A stretch of 64,000 nucleotides of DNA from JBBDIP01 sp050260675 (GTDB lineage Bacteria > Bacillota > Sulfobacillia > Fermentithermobacillales > Fermentithermobacillaceae): positions 868,001 through 932,000 of the forward strand of contig JBLNCN010000005.1 in the NCBI GenBank assembly GCA_050260675.1. The letters run 5' to 3'. Of the stretch, positions 51,904-60,463 are shown piece after piece (position 1 is the stretch's first letter; each line of letters starts with the position of its first letter). The translations under genes were made by a program, and so were the position numbers. Below the pieces are notes generated by a model. It saw only the letters and a list, made by a program, of their open reading frames with translations. It ran no database searches and had not been told where the DNA came from.

Positions 51904-52860
51904 CTACCTGGCAAGGTCCTGCGCTAGATTATAGACGTCCATGTCGATGGGTCTCTTAGTGGCGAGCACGCGCTCAATTGGCGTGGACACGATCTTGTTG
52001 CCGCTAATCCCAACCATGAGACCAGATTCGCCCGACGCCAGGAGGTCCACCGCTTTGGCCCCAAGCCGTGAGGCCAACAGCCGGTCAAATGCCGTCGGCG
52101 TGCCACCCCGCTGTACATGCCCAAGGACAGTCACCCGGAGTTCAAGACCCAGGCAAGCCTCTATCCGCCTGGCTACGTCAAAACCGCTTCCTGCACCCTC
52201 GGCGACAACGATGATGCTGTGGACTTTGCCCCTGTCCAAGCCCTTTCGGAGTTTCTGGCAGATCTCCTCGATGTTGACCGGGAGTTCGGGAATGAGGACT
52301 GTCTCGGCGCCGCCTGCGATCCCGACCGCAAGCGCCAAGTGACCCTCATGGCGCCCCATGGTCTCGACGACGAAGATCCGCTCGTGGGAGGTAGCGGTAT
52401 CTCGCAACCTGTTGACTGCCTCAACTCCGGTGTTTACCGCGGTGTCAAATCCTATGGTGTAGTCGGTGAAGGAGAGGTCATTATCGATGGTCCCGGGGAC
52501 TCCGATGGCCCGGACGCCCCTCTTCCCCAGCTCGACCATCCCCCGGAAACTGCCGTCGCCTCCGATGACGATGAGGCCGTCAATGGCGGCGCCACGAAGC
52601 CTCGCGGCCCCGAGATCAACTCCCTCAGGATGCATAAACCGGTCCGAGCGGGCAGTATGTAGGATTGTGCCGCCCCTGTGGATGATGTCGCCGACAGACT
52701 CCACCTTCAAGGACACCATGTCCCCGTCCAGGAGCCCGTCAAATCCCCTTCTAATCCCGAGGATCCCCATGCCGGCGGACACTCCGCGCCTTACCACCGC
52801 CCTGATGGCGGCGTTCATCCCCGGCGCATCACCGCCGCTGGTCAGAACCCCTATCCGCAT
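51904..52860 (-). CDS. pfkA: ATP-dependent 6-phosphofructokinase
   Basis: 318 residues. Marks: GVLTSGGDAPGMNAAIRAVV, GGDGSFRG (Gly in this motif points to ATP and not pyrophosphate as donor), PGTIDNDLSFTDYTIGFDTA with the catalytic Asp, ETMGRHEGHLAL and LGHVQRGGTPTAFDR. The ATG has GAGGG upstream and begins one base after the preceding stop. Part of dnaE - DUF2007 - pfkA - pyk. Confidence 0.97.
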   Translation of the reverse strand: MRIGVLTSGGDAPGMNAAIRAVVRRGVSAGMGILGIRRGFDGLLDGDMVSLKVESVGDIIHRGGTILHTARSDRFMHPEGVDLGAARLRGAAIDGLIVIGGDGSFRGMVELGKRGVRAIGVPGTIDNDLSFTDYTIGFDTAVNTGVEAVNRLRDTATSHERIFVVETMGRHEGHLALAVGIAGGAETVLIPELPVNIEEICQKLRKGLDRGKVHSIIVVAEGAGSGFDVARRIEACLGLELRVTVLGHVQRGGTPTAFDRLLASRLGAKAVDLLASGESGLMVGISGNKIVSTPIERVLATKRPIDMDVYNLAQDLAR

Positions 52861-52861
52861 G

Positions 52862-53071
52862 CTAAGCCCTCACAGTACCTACCAATTCCATTAGGATCGA
52901 GTGGGCTTCCGAGACCTCGATTTCGGGAACGAGGAGTTCGACGTGCTTGGCCAGCCTTTCGTCGTCGGAGCCACAGGCCCTGAGCATCACCAAGAGACCA
53001 TCCTTCGCTAAACGGTCTTTCAGGCGTTCCGCCTCCATCCAACCGCCGGCTACGTAGACTACTGTCCACAT
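52862..53071 (-). CDS. DUF2007-like small protein
   Basis: 69 residues from ATG 53071 (frame is open to 53131 but would overlap dnaE). The pattern MWTVVYVAGGWMEAERLKDRL, then GLLVMLRACG and LLVPEIEVSEAHSILMEL, has the strand-helix-strand-helix order of DUF2007 (putative signal-transducing) proteins. In many Bacillota such a gene stands between dnaE and pfkA. Cotranscribed with both. Function unknown. Confidence 0.75.
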   Translation of the reverse strand: MWTVVYVAGGWMEAERLKDRLAKDGLLVMLRACGSDDERLAKHVELLVPEIEVSEAHSILMELVGTVRA

Positions 53072-53127
53072 CGCTAGGCCCCTACGCCCCGGTATAGCGG
53101 GACTGTGGGCTTCCCTCCTTCCCACCC

Positions 53128-56100
53128 TCATCTGTATTGTCTCTCCGGCATTTTTCGCGATTCTCGCAGCGTCTCCGCTCCCAGGAGTTCCCTTGCCAGT
53201 ATTCGACGTGTTTCTTCTTGCTCCTCCAGGTTCCCTCGCACTACGACTACCATTTCCCTAGAGAAATCGCTCTTCACCCTGGCCCACAGTTTGGGAAAGA
53301 TGATCACCTCTATGGAACCGAAATCGTCCTCGACGGTAGCGAATACCATCTCGTCCCCTGCCCTGGTCACGACCTTCTTGAAGGCTGAGATTCTGCCCCC
53401 GACGGTCACTTCTTTGCCGTCCATGGACGGGTCAATATCGGATATTGGCGTTGCCACCGAAGAGAGGACATCCTTATACTTCTCCAGCGGGTGCCCGCTG
53501 AAGTACATGCCCAGGAGCTCCCGTTCCCAGGACAACCTGGTGTCGAGCGGAATCCGCTCCTCCTGGGATGGTCGCGCCGCGGGCAACGGCTGCGCCTCAA
53601 TTTCGCCGAACAGGGAGACCTGGTTCTGCACCTGCCTGCGCGCTCCTACCACGGTATCGATCCTGTCCAGATTCTCGTACCGGGTCCCCAGAACGTCGCA
53701 CGCACCGCACTGTATCAGGCTCTCCAGCGCTTTTCGCGTCAGGTGCCTTGAGTCGAGACGGGAAGACAGGTCGTCAAGCGAGCGATAGGGGCCTCCGGCT
53801 TTCCTTTCCGCCACAATGGCTTGCGCCAGCGAGTACCCCACGTTCTTAATGCCGCCGAGCCCGTAGCGGATGGCCGACCTCTCCTTCTCCACCGAAAACT
53901 CGACCATGCTGGCATTCACGCTGGGGCCGAGGACCTCCACCCCAGCCTTCTTGGCCTCTTCGAGGTAAACCCCTACCTTGCCCTGAATGCCGGCCACCGA
54001 CGACAAGAGCGCCGCCATGAACTCCACGGGGTAGTGAGCCTTGAGATAGGCCGTCTGGTAGGCGATCAGGGCATAAGGCGCCGCGTGGTTCTTGGAGAAA
54101 CCGTAGTTCGCAAACTTCAAGATAAGGTCAAAGATCTGCTTTGCTACACTCGAAGGCACGCCCTTCTCGGCGGCCCCCCGGAGGAAGGCGTCCTCGCTCT
54201 CGACCAGTATCTCCCTCTTCTTCTTGCCGACCGCTCGCCGCAGAATGTCCGCCTGTCCCAGTGTGAAACCGGCGATCACCGCCGCTATCTGCAGGATCTG
54301 TTCCTGGTAGACGAGGACTCCGTAGGTCTCCCTCAGTATGGGCTCCAGGAGAGGATGAAGGTATTTGGGCTGCCCTGCCCTCGCGCGGAGGAACTCCGGT
54401 ATCTGCTGCATCGGTCCGGGCCGGCACAGAGCGACGGTCGCCACGATGTCGGAGATGGACTTTGGCTTCAGCTCCTTCATGAAGTCCCTAACCCAGGAGG
54501 ACTCCAGTTGGAAGACACCCAAAGCATCGCCCGCCGACAACATCTCGTAGGTCTTGCTGTCGGAGAGATTGACCTTGTCCAGGTCGAATGGCTTTCCGGT
54601 ATCCTCTTCCACCAGCTTCACAGCCCTCTGCATCACGGTCAGAGTGCGAAGGGCCAGGAAGTCGATCTTGAGGAGGCCCAATGCTTCCAGGTCCTCCATG
54701 GCGTACTGGGTCACGACTTCGCCTTCCTGGGTCCTGGCCAGGGGTACATAATCCCAGAGCGGCCCCTTGCCAATGACTATGCCGGCAGCGTGGATTGATG
54801 AGTGCCTCGGCATCCCCTCTACCTTTCTGGCGATGTCGAGGACTCTGCCGACTTCCTCCTTGGCACTGGCGGCCTCCCGTAGTTCGGGAACGGCCTCCAG
54901 AGCCTTGTCTATGGTCATCCCTAACTGGTAGGGGATGAGCTTGGCAACGCGGTCCACCTCGCCGTAAGGCAGCGCGAGGGCTCTGCCGACGTCCCTCACC
55001 GCCGCCCGTGCGGCCATAGTCCCGAAGGTGATGATCTGGGCAACCCTGTCTTCACCGTAGCGCCGCCTGACGTAGTCGATGACCTCGTCGCGCCGGTCGT
55101 CCTGGAAGTCAATGTCGATGTCGGGCATGGTCACCCGTTCAGGGTTCAGGAATCTCTCGAAGACCAGGTTGTACTCGATTGGATCGGTATTAGTGATGCC
55201 CAGGCTGTAGGCTACGAGGCTTCCCGCCGCCGAACCTCTCCCAGGACCAACCCAAATACCCTGCCCCTTTGCATACGAGACGAAATCGTGGACTACCAGG
55301 AAGTACGAGGAGTAGCCCATCTGTTCAATCATCTCGAGTTCCCGGAAGAGCCGTTCCTCCCTTACCGGATCCGGTCTTCCCCCCGTCCTCTCCCGAAGGC
55401 CTGCTTGCGCCATGTCCCTGAGGACCTGGGCAGCGTCTTTGCCCGGAGGCAGCGGGAATTCCGGAAGGTGGATGGATCCCTGATCAAGACGGACGTCGCA
55501 CCTCTCGGCAACAAGTCCCGTGTTTTCTACGGCTTCCGGCAGGTCTCGGAAGATATGAGCCATCTCCTCCGGGCTCCGCAGGTAGTACTGATCGCCGGTA
55601 AAACGAAACCGGTTCGGGTCTTTCATGGTGGTATTAGTCTGGATGCATAAGAGCACCTCATGATAGGCTGCGTCTTCGCGCTGCAGGTAGTGGCAGTCGT
55701 TGGTAGCGACGATGGGCAGGCCTTGGCTCCGAGCCAGCTGAACCAGGCGGGCGTTCACCTGTTCCTGACCCTCGACTCCGTTGCGCTGGAGTTCAACGTA
55801 GACGTTTTGCTTGCCGAATATGTCGACGTAACGTCCGAGCGCCAGGGCAGCGCCCCGCTCATCGCCGGCCTGGAGCCTCTGGGGCACCTCCCCTTCCAGG
55901 CACGCGGTGAGGGCGATTACGCCCTTGGAGTGCTTCGCAAGTGTGTCCAAGTCCACTCTCGGTTTGTAGTAGAAGCCGTCCAGGAAGCCTGTGGACACTA
56001 TGCGCAGCAGGCTCCTATAGCCGTCCTCGTTTTCGGCCAGAAGGACCAGGTGATATGGCTTGTCCGCCGTACCCTCGGTCTTTACAAGCCTTGAAGTGCG

Positions 56101-56310
56101 AGCGACGTATACCTCGCAGCCGATTATCGGTTTCACGCCGCTGGCCCTGCAGGCCTCGTAGAATGGCACCACGCCGTACATAACGCCGTGGTCCGTCTTG
56201 GCCAGCGATTTCATCCCCAGTTCGGCGGCGACCCGCGCGGCGTCGCCTACGCGGCATGCGCCGTCAAGCAGGCTGTATTCGGTATGGACGTGCAGGTGAG
56301 TGAAGGCCAT
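53128..56310 (-). CDS. dnaE: DNA polymerase III subunit alpha
   Basis: 1060 residues. N-terminal PHP domain with FTHLHVHTEYSLLDGACR and KTDHGVMYG; polymerase palm with VGPGRGSAAGSLVAYSLG and the catalytic PDIDIDFQDDRRDEV; fingers with YQEQILQIAAVIAGF; helix-hairpin-helix and a C-terminal OB fold (VTVGGRISAFKKVVTRAG, VEDDFGSIEVIIFP). Length is slightly below the 1100-1160 of typical DnaE1/DnaE3 proteins and it lacks the PolC exonuclease insert. Bacillota usually carry PolC as well; not seen in this window. First gene of the glycolysis-linked operon. Confidence 0.97.
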   Translation of the reverse strand: MAFTHLHVHTEYSLLDGACRVGDAARVAAELGMKSLAKTDHGVMYGVVPFYEACRASGVKPIIGCEVYVARTSRLVKTEGTADKPYHLVLLAENEDGYRSLLRIVSTGFLDGFYYKPRVDLDTLAKHSKGVIALTACLEGEVPQRLQAGDERGAALALGRYVDIFGKQNVYVELQRNGVEGQEQVNARLVQLARSQGLPIVATNDCHYLQREDAAYHEVLLCIQTNTTMKDPNRFRFTGDQYYLRSPEEMAHIFRDLPEAVENTGLVAERCDVRLDQGSIHLPEFPLPPGKDAAQVLRDMAQAGLRERTGGRPDPVREERLFRELEMIEQMGYSSYFLVVHDFVSYAKGQGIWVGPGRGSAAGSLVAYSLGITNTDPIEYNLVFERFLNPERVTMPDIDIDFQDDRRDEVIDYVRRRYGEDRVAQIITFGTMAARAAVRDVGRALALPYGEVDRVAKLIPYQLGMTIDKALEAVPELREAASAKEEVGRVLDIARKVEGMPRHSSIHAAGIVIGKGPLWDYVPLARTQEGEVVTQYAMEDLEALGLLKIDFLALRTLTVMQRAVKLVEEDTGKPFDLDKVNLSDSKTYEMLSAGDALGVFQLESSWVRDFMKELKPKSISDIVATVALCRPGPMQQIPEFLRARAGQPKYLHPLLEPILRETYGVLVYQEQILQIAAVIAGFTLGQADILRRAVGKKKREILVESEDAFLRGAAEKGVPSSVAKQIFDLILKFANYGFSKNHAAPYALIAYQTAYLKAHYPVEFMAALLSSVAGIQGKVGVYLEEAKKAGVEVLGPSVNASMVEFSVEKERSAIRYGLGGIKNVGYSLAQAIVAERKAGGPYRSLDDLSSRLDSRHLTRKALESLIQCGACDVLGTRYENLDRIDTVVGARRQVQNQVSLFGEIEAQPLPAARPSQEERIPLDTRLSWERELLGMYFSGHPLEKYKDVLSSVATPISDIDPSMDGKEVTVGGRISAFKKVVTRAGDEMVFATVEDDFGSIEVIIFPKLWARVKSDFSREMVVVVRGNLEEQEETRRILARELLGAETLRESRKMPERQYR

Positions 56311-56395
56311 ATGCCAGAAGTTGCCTCCGGTCTGTTAATTGTTCAAACTTTGCGGTAGAATCGACTAGGACACCATCGCTGGGAAGGTGACTTTA

Positions 56396-56584
56396 GTGCC
56401 CTGGAAATTCTGCCCCTCCTGCAAAGAGATTTCCTACAGCGCCGCCACCCACTACGACTCCTGGTCATGTCCTCATTGCGGCACCGAGCTCAAAGACGAG
56501 CCAGAGTACGACATACGCCAAGCCAAAGCGCTAAGGGATCAGAATCGCGTTCAAAAAGCGACACAGGTCGCTCGAGAAGCCTAG
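56396..56584 (+). CDS. Small zinc-ribbon protein
   Basis: 62 residues from GTG 56396 (GGAAGG about seven bases upstream; an earlier GTG at 56387 is inside that site). Two CxxC knuckles, FCPSC and SCPHC, about 18 residues apart, form a zinc ribbon. The second half is a charged helix (IRQAKALRDQNRVQKATQVA). No larger family recognised. It is divergent from dnaE and convergent with nth. Confidence 0.75.
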   Translation: MPWKFCPSCKEISYSAATHYDSWSCPHCGTELKDEPEYDIRQAKALRDQNRVQKATQVAREA

Positions 56585-56633
56585 GGGATGTGCCGCTAGT
56601 ATCCGCACAACTCCGCACGACCTTGACGCTTTT

Positions 56634-57338
56634 CTAGTGATGTGTGGATTCTTGTGCCGGGCTCGCAACTCCTGCGCAACCCTCTCGTAGCGGGCATGAC
56701 TCGCAACGGGGCTTTCGCGAGTGGCACATCTCCCTCCCGTGCCGGATCATGAGCACGTGAAGAGGCATTTGGAGTTGGAGGGGCACAACCTCAGATAGGA
56801 TCGCCTGCGCTTTTTCCGCGGTCGCCGTGGGCGGGACCAGCCCTAGTCTCCTGGAAATGCGCAGGACGTGAGTGTCCACGGGAAAAGCGGGCTTGCAGAG
56901 CCCGAACCCGATCACGCACGCGGCGGTCTTGGGGCCGACGCCGGGGAGCGACGTCAGGTAGCTGAAAGCCTGCTGGGGCGTCACTTCCGAAAGGGAGTCA
57001 AGCGTGATTTCACCAAAGTCTTCTCTGATCTTGGAAAGAGCGTCCCGGATCTTCTTCGTCTTCTCCCGTTGGAGTCCGCCCACGGCCAGATGCTTTTCGA
57101 CCTCGGCCGGATCAGCGGACAATACGTCTTCCCACCGTGGGTAAGCAGCCTTCAGGGATTCAAAGGCCCGCCCGCTCAACGTATCGTTGGTAGCTTGGGA
57201 CAGGATCGTCGCGACGAGGACATCCAGGCAATTGCCCCTGCTGGGTTCCAGGAGTCCCGAGTACGTGCCGGGATACATGGATTCCAGGACAGAGTGAACC
57301 TTGGCTATGACTTGGGGATCCGGAAGGTCTGCTCTCAT
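56634..57338 (-). CDS. nth: Endonuclease III (DNA glycosylase/AP lyase)
   Basis: 234 residues from ATG 57338 (GGCGG upstream; the frame open to 57419 lies in murD). Removes oxidised pyrimidines in base excision repair. Helix-hairpin-helix LTSLPGVGPKTAACVIG with the catalytic Lys, catalytic Asp in FPVDTHVLRISRRLG, and the [4Fe-4S] loop CHSRKPRCESCPLREGC with C-x6/7-C-x2-C-x5/6-C spacing. Starts 13 bases after the murD stop. Confidence 0.95.
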   Translation of the reverse strand: MRADLPDPQVIAKVHSVLESMYPGTYSGLLEPSRGNCLDVLVATILSQATNDTLSGRAFESLKAAYPRWEDVLSADPAEVEKHLAVGGLQREKTKKIRDALSKIREDFGEITLDSLSEVTPQQAFSYLTSLPGVGPKTAACVIGFGLCKPAFPVDTHVLRISRRLGLVPPTATAEKAQAILSEVVPLQLQMPLHVLMIRHGREMCHSRKPRCESCPLREGCAGVASPAQESTHH

Positions 57339-57351
57339 TGGAGGTCCGCCT

Positions 57352-58803
57352 TCATTGGAGCTCCGCCACGAGGGCCTTGAAGACCCTGCCACGCTCCTCG
57401 AAATCCTTGAACATGTCATAGCTGGCGCAAGCAGGCGATAGGACGACCGAGCTTCCGGGTTTCGACTCTGCCGCAGCCATGCTCACCGCCTCTTGGAGCG
57501 TCGCCGCGCGGCCTATGAGGGGAGTGCGTCCGGAGGAAACTGACACGCCTCGCTCATGACCAGCCTTCAGCAAAGCCTCCTCAATCGCGGGGGCGGTCTT
57601 CCCCAACGTTACGACCTTGCAGTCCTTTGCCACTATCGTCCTTGCCAGGCCGTCAAAGGGAATGCCCTTGTCGTACCCACCGAGGATGAGCGTGAGCGGC
57701 CCCGCCACTGCGTGAAGCAGGGCTTCAGTCATATCGGGCGAGGTAGCCTTGGAGTCGTTGTAGTACCGGACCCCGCGGAGTTCCCGGACAAACTCGATCC
57801 GGTGCTCCACCCCCTTGAAGGAGCGGATGGCCCGGCCTATGCCTTCCGGCGTTGCTCCCATCATAAGAGCGCCGAGAGAGGCAGCCAGGACGTTGGCAAC
57901 GTTGTGTCGCCCCGGTACCAGCATTTCGCCGGTTTCGGCTAAGAGCGTCGCCTCGCCGCTCCCTCGGGGATCAGCGGCCGGTAAGCTCCCGGCCAGCAGT
58001 TTCTCCCCCTGAAGCCAAGCAATCGGGTGCCCTGCGGCCAGCTGATGGCTTGCCGCGTCGGGACTCAGAGAGAAAAAGGCTGTCCGTCCGGGACACTCGG
58101 ATGCCATCTCCCGTGTTACCGGATCGTCCAGGTTTAGGATGCAGTAGTCGCGCTCTCCCTGCGTGCGGTAGATGTTCTTCTTAGCGTCAACGTACTCGTC
58201 GTAGGAGTCGTGTATGTCCAGGTGGTTCGGCCTGACGTTAAGCACCAGAGCGACCCCTGGGCTCTTGTGGGTCAGCTGCAGCTGGAAGCTGGAAAGCTCC
58301 AGAACGACTAGGTCATCCTCGGCGATGGAGTCGACCTTCTCGATTAGGACCTCGCCGATGTTGCCGCCAACGTACACCTTTCTGTCCGGAAGGCTCTCGC
58401 GGAGCATCATCCCTAGAAGGGTCGTGGTAGTGGTCTTGCCCGCAGTACCGGTTACCCCGCATACCCGAGCTTTACACCGGTCAAGGAACAGGCCGATCTC
58501 GGTCGTGATAAGCGCCCCGTGCCTGCGCACCATGTTGATCATCGGCTGGTTCTTCTTCATCCCCGGCGTCAGGAACACCGCATCAAATCCCAGGAGACCC
58601 AGGAGGTATCTTTCGCCCAGGCACCAACCGACCCCGAGAGCATTCAGTTCCTCGTAGACTGCGCCAAGCAGGTGTTCCGACCTAAGGTCAAAGCAGGTAA
58701 TGTCGGCGCCTTCCCTATGAAGATATCGCGTTAGGGCCTGGTTCGACTTCCCCAGGCCCACAACGGCGACTTTCCTATCCTTGAAACTACCCAGGCTGCC
58801 CAA
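57352..58803 (-). CDS. murD: UDP-N-acetylmuramoyl-L-alanine--D-glutamate ligase
   Basis: 483 residues from TTG 58803, with GGAG nine bases upstream at the end of the aminotransferase gene. N-terminal Rossmann-like segment VAVVGLGKSNQALTRYL, ATP loop GVTGTAGKTTTTTLLGMML, LELSSFQLQL, RPNHLDIHDSYDEYVDAKK and the C-terminal NDSKATSPDMTEALL. Adds D-glutamate to the peptidoglycan precursor, so it works on the product of murI (31826-32659). No other mur genes are beside it. Confidence 0.96.
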   Translation of the reverse strand: MGSLGSFKDRKVAVVGLGKSNQALTRYLHREGADITCFDLRSEHLLGAVYEELNALGVGWCLGERYLLGLLGFDAVFLTPGMKKNQPMINMVRRHGALITTEIGLFLDRCKARVCGVTGTAGKTTTTTLLGMMLRESLPDRKVYVGGNIGEVLIEKVDSIAEDDLVVLELSSFQLQLTHKSPGVALVLNVRPNHLDIHDSYDEYVDAKKNIYRTQGERDYCILNLDDPVTREMASECPGRTAFFSLSPDAASHQLAAGHPIAWLQGEKLLAGSLPAADPRGSGEATLLAETGEMLVPGRHNVANVLAASLGALMMGATPEGIGRAIRSFKGVEHRIEFVRELRGVRYYNDSKATSPDMTEALLHAVAGPLTLILGGYDKGIPFDGLARTIVAKDCKVVTLGKTAPAIEEALLKAGHERGVSVSSGRTPLIGRAATLQEAVSMAAAESKPGSSVVLSPACASYDMFKDFEERGRVFKALVAELQ

Positions 58804-58809
58804 GCGGGA

Positions 58810-60000
58810 CTACTCCAGGGTGGTGAGGACCTTTGCCAACCTGTTCATGCCTTCCTCGATGAGCTTCATTGAGGTGGCGTAGGAGAAGCGAATGTTGCCC
58901 TTGGAACCGAAACCGCTGCCCGGGACGGCCGCGATCCTTGCGTCCTCCAGCAGGATGTCGGCCAGCGCATCGTCGTCCTTGACCAGCTTCCCGGCGACCT
59001 TCCTACCGATGAGGGCTGAGACGTCGGGGTAGGTGTAGAACGCTCCCGGCGGAGTGAGGCACTTGAAGCCGGGCATCTCGTTCAGGCGCGCAACCATGTA
59101 GTCGCGCCTCTTCTGGAACTCGACTCGCATCTTCTCCAGCTCTTCCTGGGGCCCCTTGAGTCCTGCCACAGCGGCGACCTGTGAGATCGACGTGGGGTTC
59201 GAAGTCGCGTGCCCCTGGATCCTGCCCATGGCGGAGATGACTTCCTTGGGGCCTGCGGCATACCCGATCCGCCAACCGGTCATGGCATAGGACTTAGATA
59301 CGCCGTTCACGGTGACCGTGTTGGCTTTGATCTCCGGCGACAGGGCCGCCACGGATACGTGCTTTCCTTCATATATGAGCTTCTCGTAGATCTCATCGGA
59401 AATGATGGCTACGCCGTGCTTAAGGCACACCTCAGCGATGCCGCGCATCTCCTCTTCAGTGTAGACGGCGCCGGTGGGGTTCGACGGGCTGTTGAATATG
59501 ATCACCGAAGTCTTGGGGGTTATGGCCTTCTCGACCTGCTCCGGGGTAACCTTGAATCCGGTGTCGATGGTGGCGTTCACAATAACTGGCTTGCCGCCGG
59601 CCAGTTTCACCATCTCGGGGTAGCTGACCCAGTACGGAGCCGGGATCAGGACCTCGTCGCCGTCGTCACAGAGCGCCATGACGGCGTTGTAGATGGAGTG
59701 CTTCGCGCCCACGGAAACCAGCACCTCGGCGGGCTGGTAGTCGAGACCGTTATCGGCCTTCAGCTTGGCGCAGACCGCCTGCCTCAGCTCCAGGATACCC
59801 GTCGAGGGCGTGTACTTCGTGAAACCCTTCTTTATGGAATCGATTGCAGCCGTCTTTATATGGTCAGGGGTATCGAAATCCGGCTCGCCGACGGCAAAAC
59901 TGATGACGTTAACGCCTTGTGCTATGAGTTCCTTGGTCTTCGCATCAAGCGCAAGCGTCGGCGACCCGACGACCTGCCGGGCTCGAGAGGAGAGCTTCAT
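58810..60000 (-). CDS. aspC: Aspartate aminotransferase (class I PLP)
   Basis: 396 residues from ATG 60000 (GGAGG seven bases upstream; an in-frame start at 60021 is less likely). Marks: FAVGEPDFDTPDHI, YTPSTGILELRQAV, FNSPSNPTGAVY, SDEIYEKLIYEGK, and the PLP lysine in NGVSKSYAMTGWRIGY. It belongs to the thermophile/Bacillus type subgroup that transaminates aspartate and 2-oxoglutarate; some members also handle prephenate. Has its own strong promoter at 60060-60088 and is followed by murD and nth. Confidence 0.93.
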   Translation of the reverse strand: MKLSSRARQVVGSPTLALDAKTKELIAQGVNVISFAVGEPDFDTPDHIKTAAIDSIKKGFTKYTPSTGILELRQAVCAKLKADNGLDYQPAEVLVSVGAKHSIYNAVMALCDDGDEVLIPAPYWVSYPEMVKLAGGKPVIVNATIDTGFKVTPEQVEKAITPKTSVIIFNSPSNPTGAVYTEEEMRGIAEVCLKHGVAIISDEIYEKLIYEGKHVSVAALSPEIKANTVTVNGVSKSYAMTGWRIGYAAGPKEVISAMGRIQGHATSNPTSISQVAAVAGLKGPQEELEKMRVEFQKRRDYMVARLNEMPGFKCLTPPGAFYTYPDVSALIGRKVAGKLVKDDDALADILLEDARIAAVPGSGFGSKGNIRFSYATSMKLIEEGMNRLAKVLTTLE

Positions 60001-60059
60001 GGGGTTGACCTCCATTGACATTGTGGTAGGGCTTCCCGCCCTCTTGGTTATTCTTCTCT

Positions 60060-60088
60060 AATACACGCCCATTCACCTCTTTTGTCAA
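60060..60088 (-). promoter_or_regulatory. Sigma-A-type promoter of aspC-murD-nth
   Basis: Leftward TTGACA (60083-60088), a 17-base spacer, and TGTATT (60060-60065), 60 bases before the aspC start. Perfect -35, 4/6 match at -10. It is back to back with the AtpZ promoter candidate, and a 7-bp inverted repeat AAGGATG-GCTA-CATCCTT (60087-60104) touches its -35. Confidence 0.7.
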
Positions 60089-60114
60089 GGATGGCTACAT
60101 CCTTGGGCTATACT
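60082..60114 (+). promoter_or_regulatory. Possible promoter and operator for atpZ
   Basis: TATACT (60109-60114) is a good -10, but the nearest -35-like TTGTCA (60082-60087) is 21 bases away, too far for a strong promoter. The inverted repeat at 60087-60104 fills the spacer and overlaps both divergent -35 regions, so a regulator could act on both genes. Confidence 0.35.
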
Positions 60115-60133
60115 TGATCCGGGAGGTGATCCG

Positions 60134-60364
60134 TTGGCCGGTTCAGGTAGAGAAGGCGACAGGCCCGCTCTCAGCTTTGCGTCTATCCTTGGCATGGGGT
60201 TTGAACTTGCCGTCGCGGCTATCGGAGGCCTTTACTTCGGATCACTGCTGGACCGGGGGCGGGACAGCGCCCTGTTTGCGCCTGCCGGACTGCTCCTGGG
60301 GCTTCTGGTAGGTTTCCATCGCGCATATATGCTGGTAAGGTCCGCCATGCGAAAGCGCAAGTAG
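60134..60364 (+). CDS. atpZ: AtpZ/AtpI-family small membrane protein
   Basis: 76 residues from TTG 60134 with GGGAGGTGA just upstream. Two membrane helices with ILGMGFELAVAAIGGLYFG, LLDRG and LLLGLLVGFHRAYMLVR, the pattern of AtpZ-type proteins found before F-type ATP synthase genes. The atp operon itself is not here; the next gene is unrelated, so this is a detached copy. Family members may help Mg2+ or Ca2+ uptake or assembly of the c-ring; role here unknown. Confidence 0.8.
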   Translation: MAGSGREGDRPALSFASILGMGFELAVAAIGGLYFGSLLDRGRDSALFAPAGLLLGLLVGFHRAYMLVRSAMRKRK

Positions 60365-60463
60365 AACGGCTCCCGAAGGAAACCAGGGGCCAGCGTAGAA
60401 TCAGCTCCGCTACGGGCCGATATCAGTGGCCCGCCACCCAAGCAGCCGGAGTGATGATACCGC

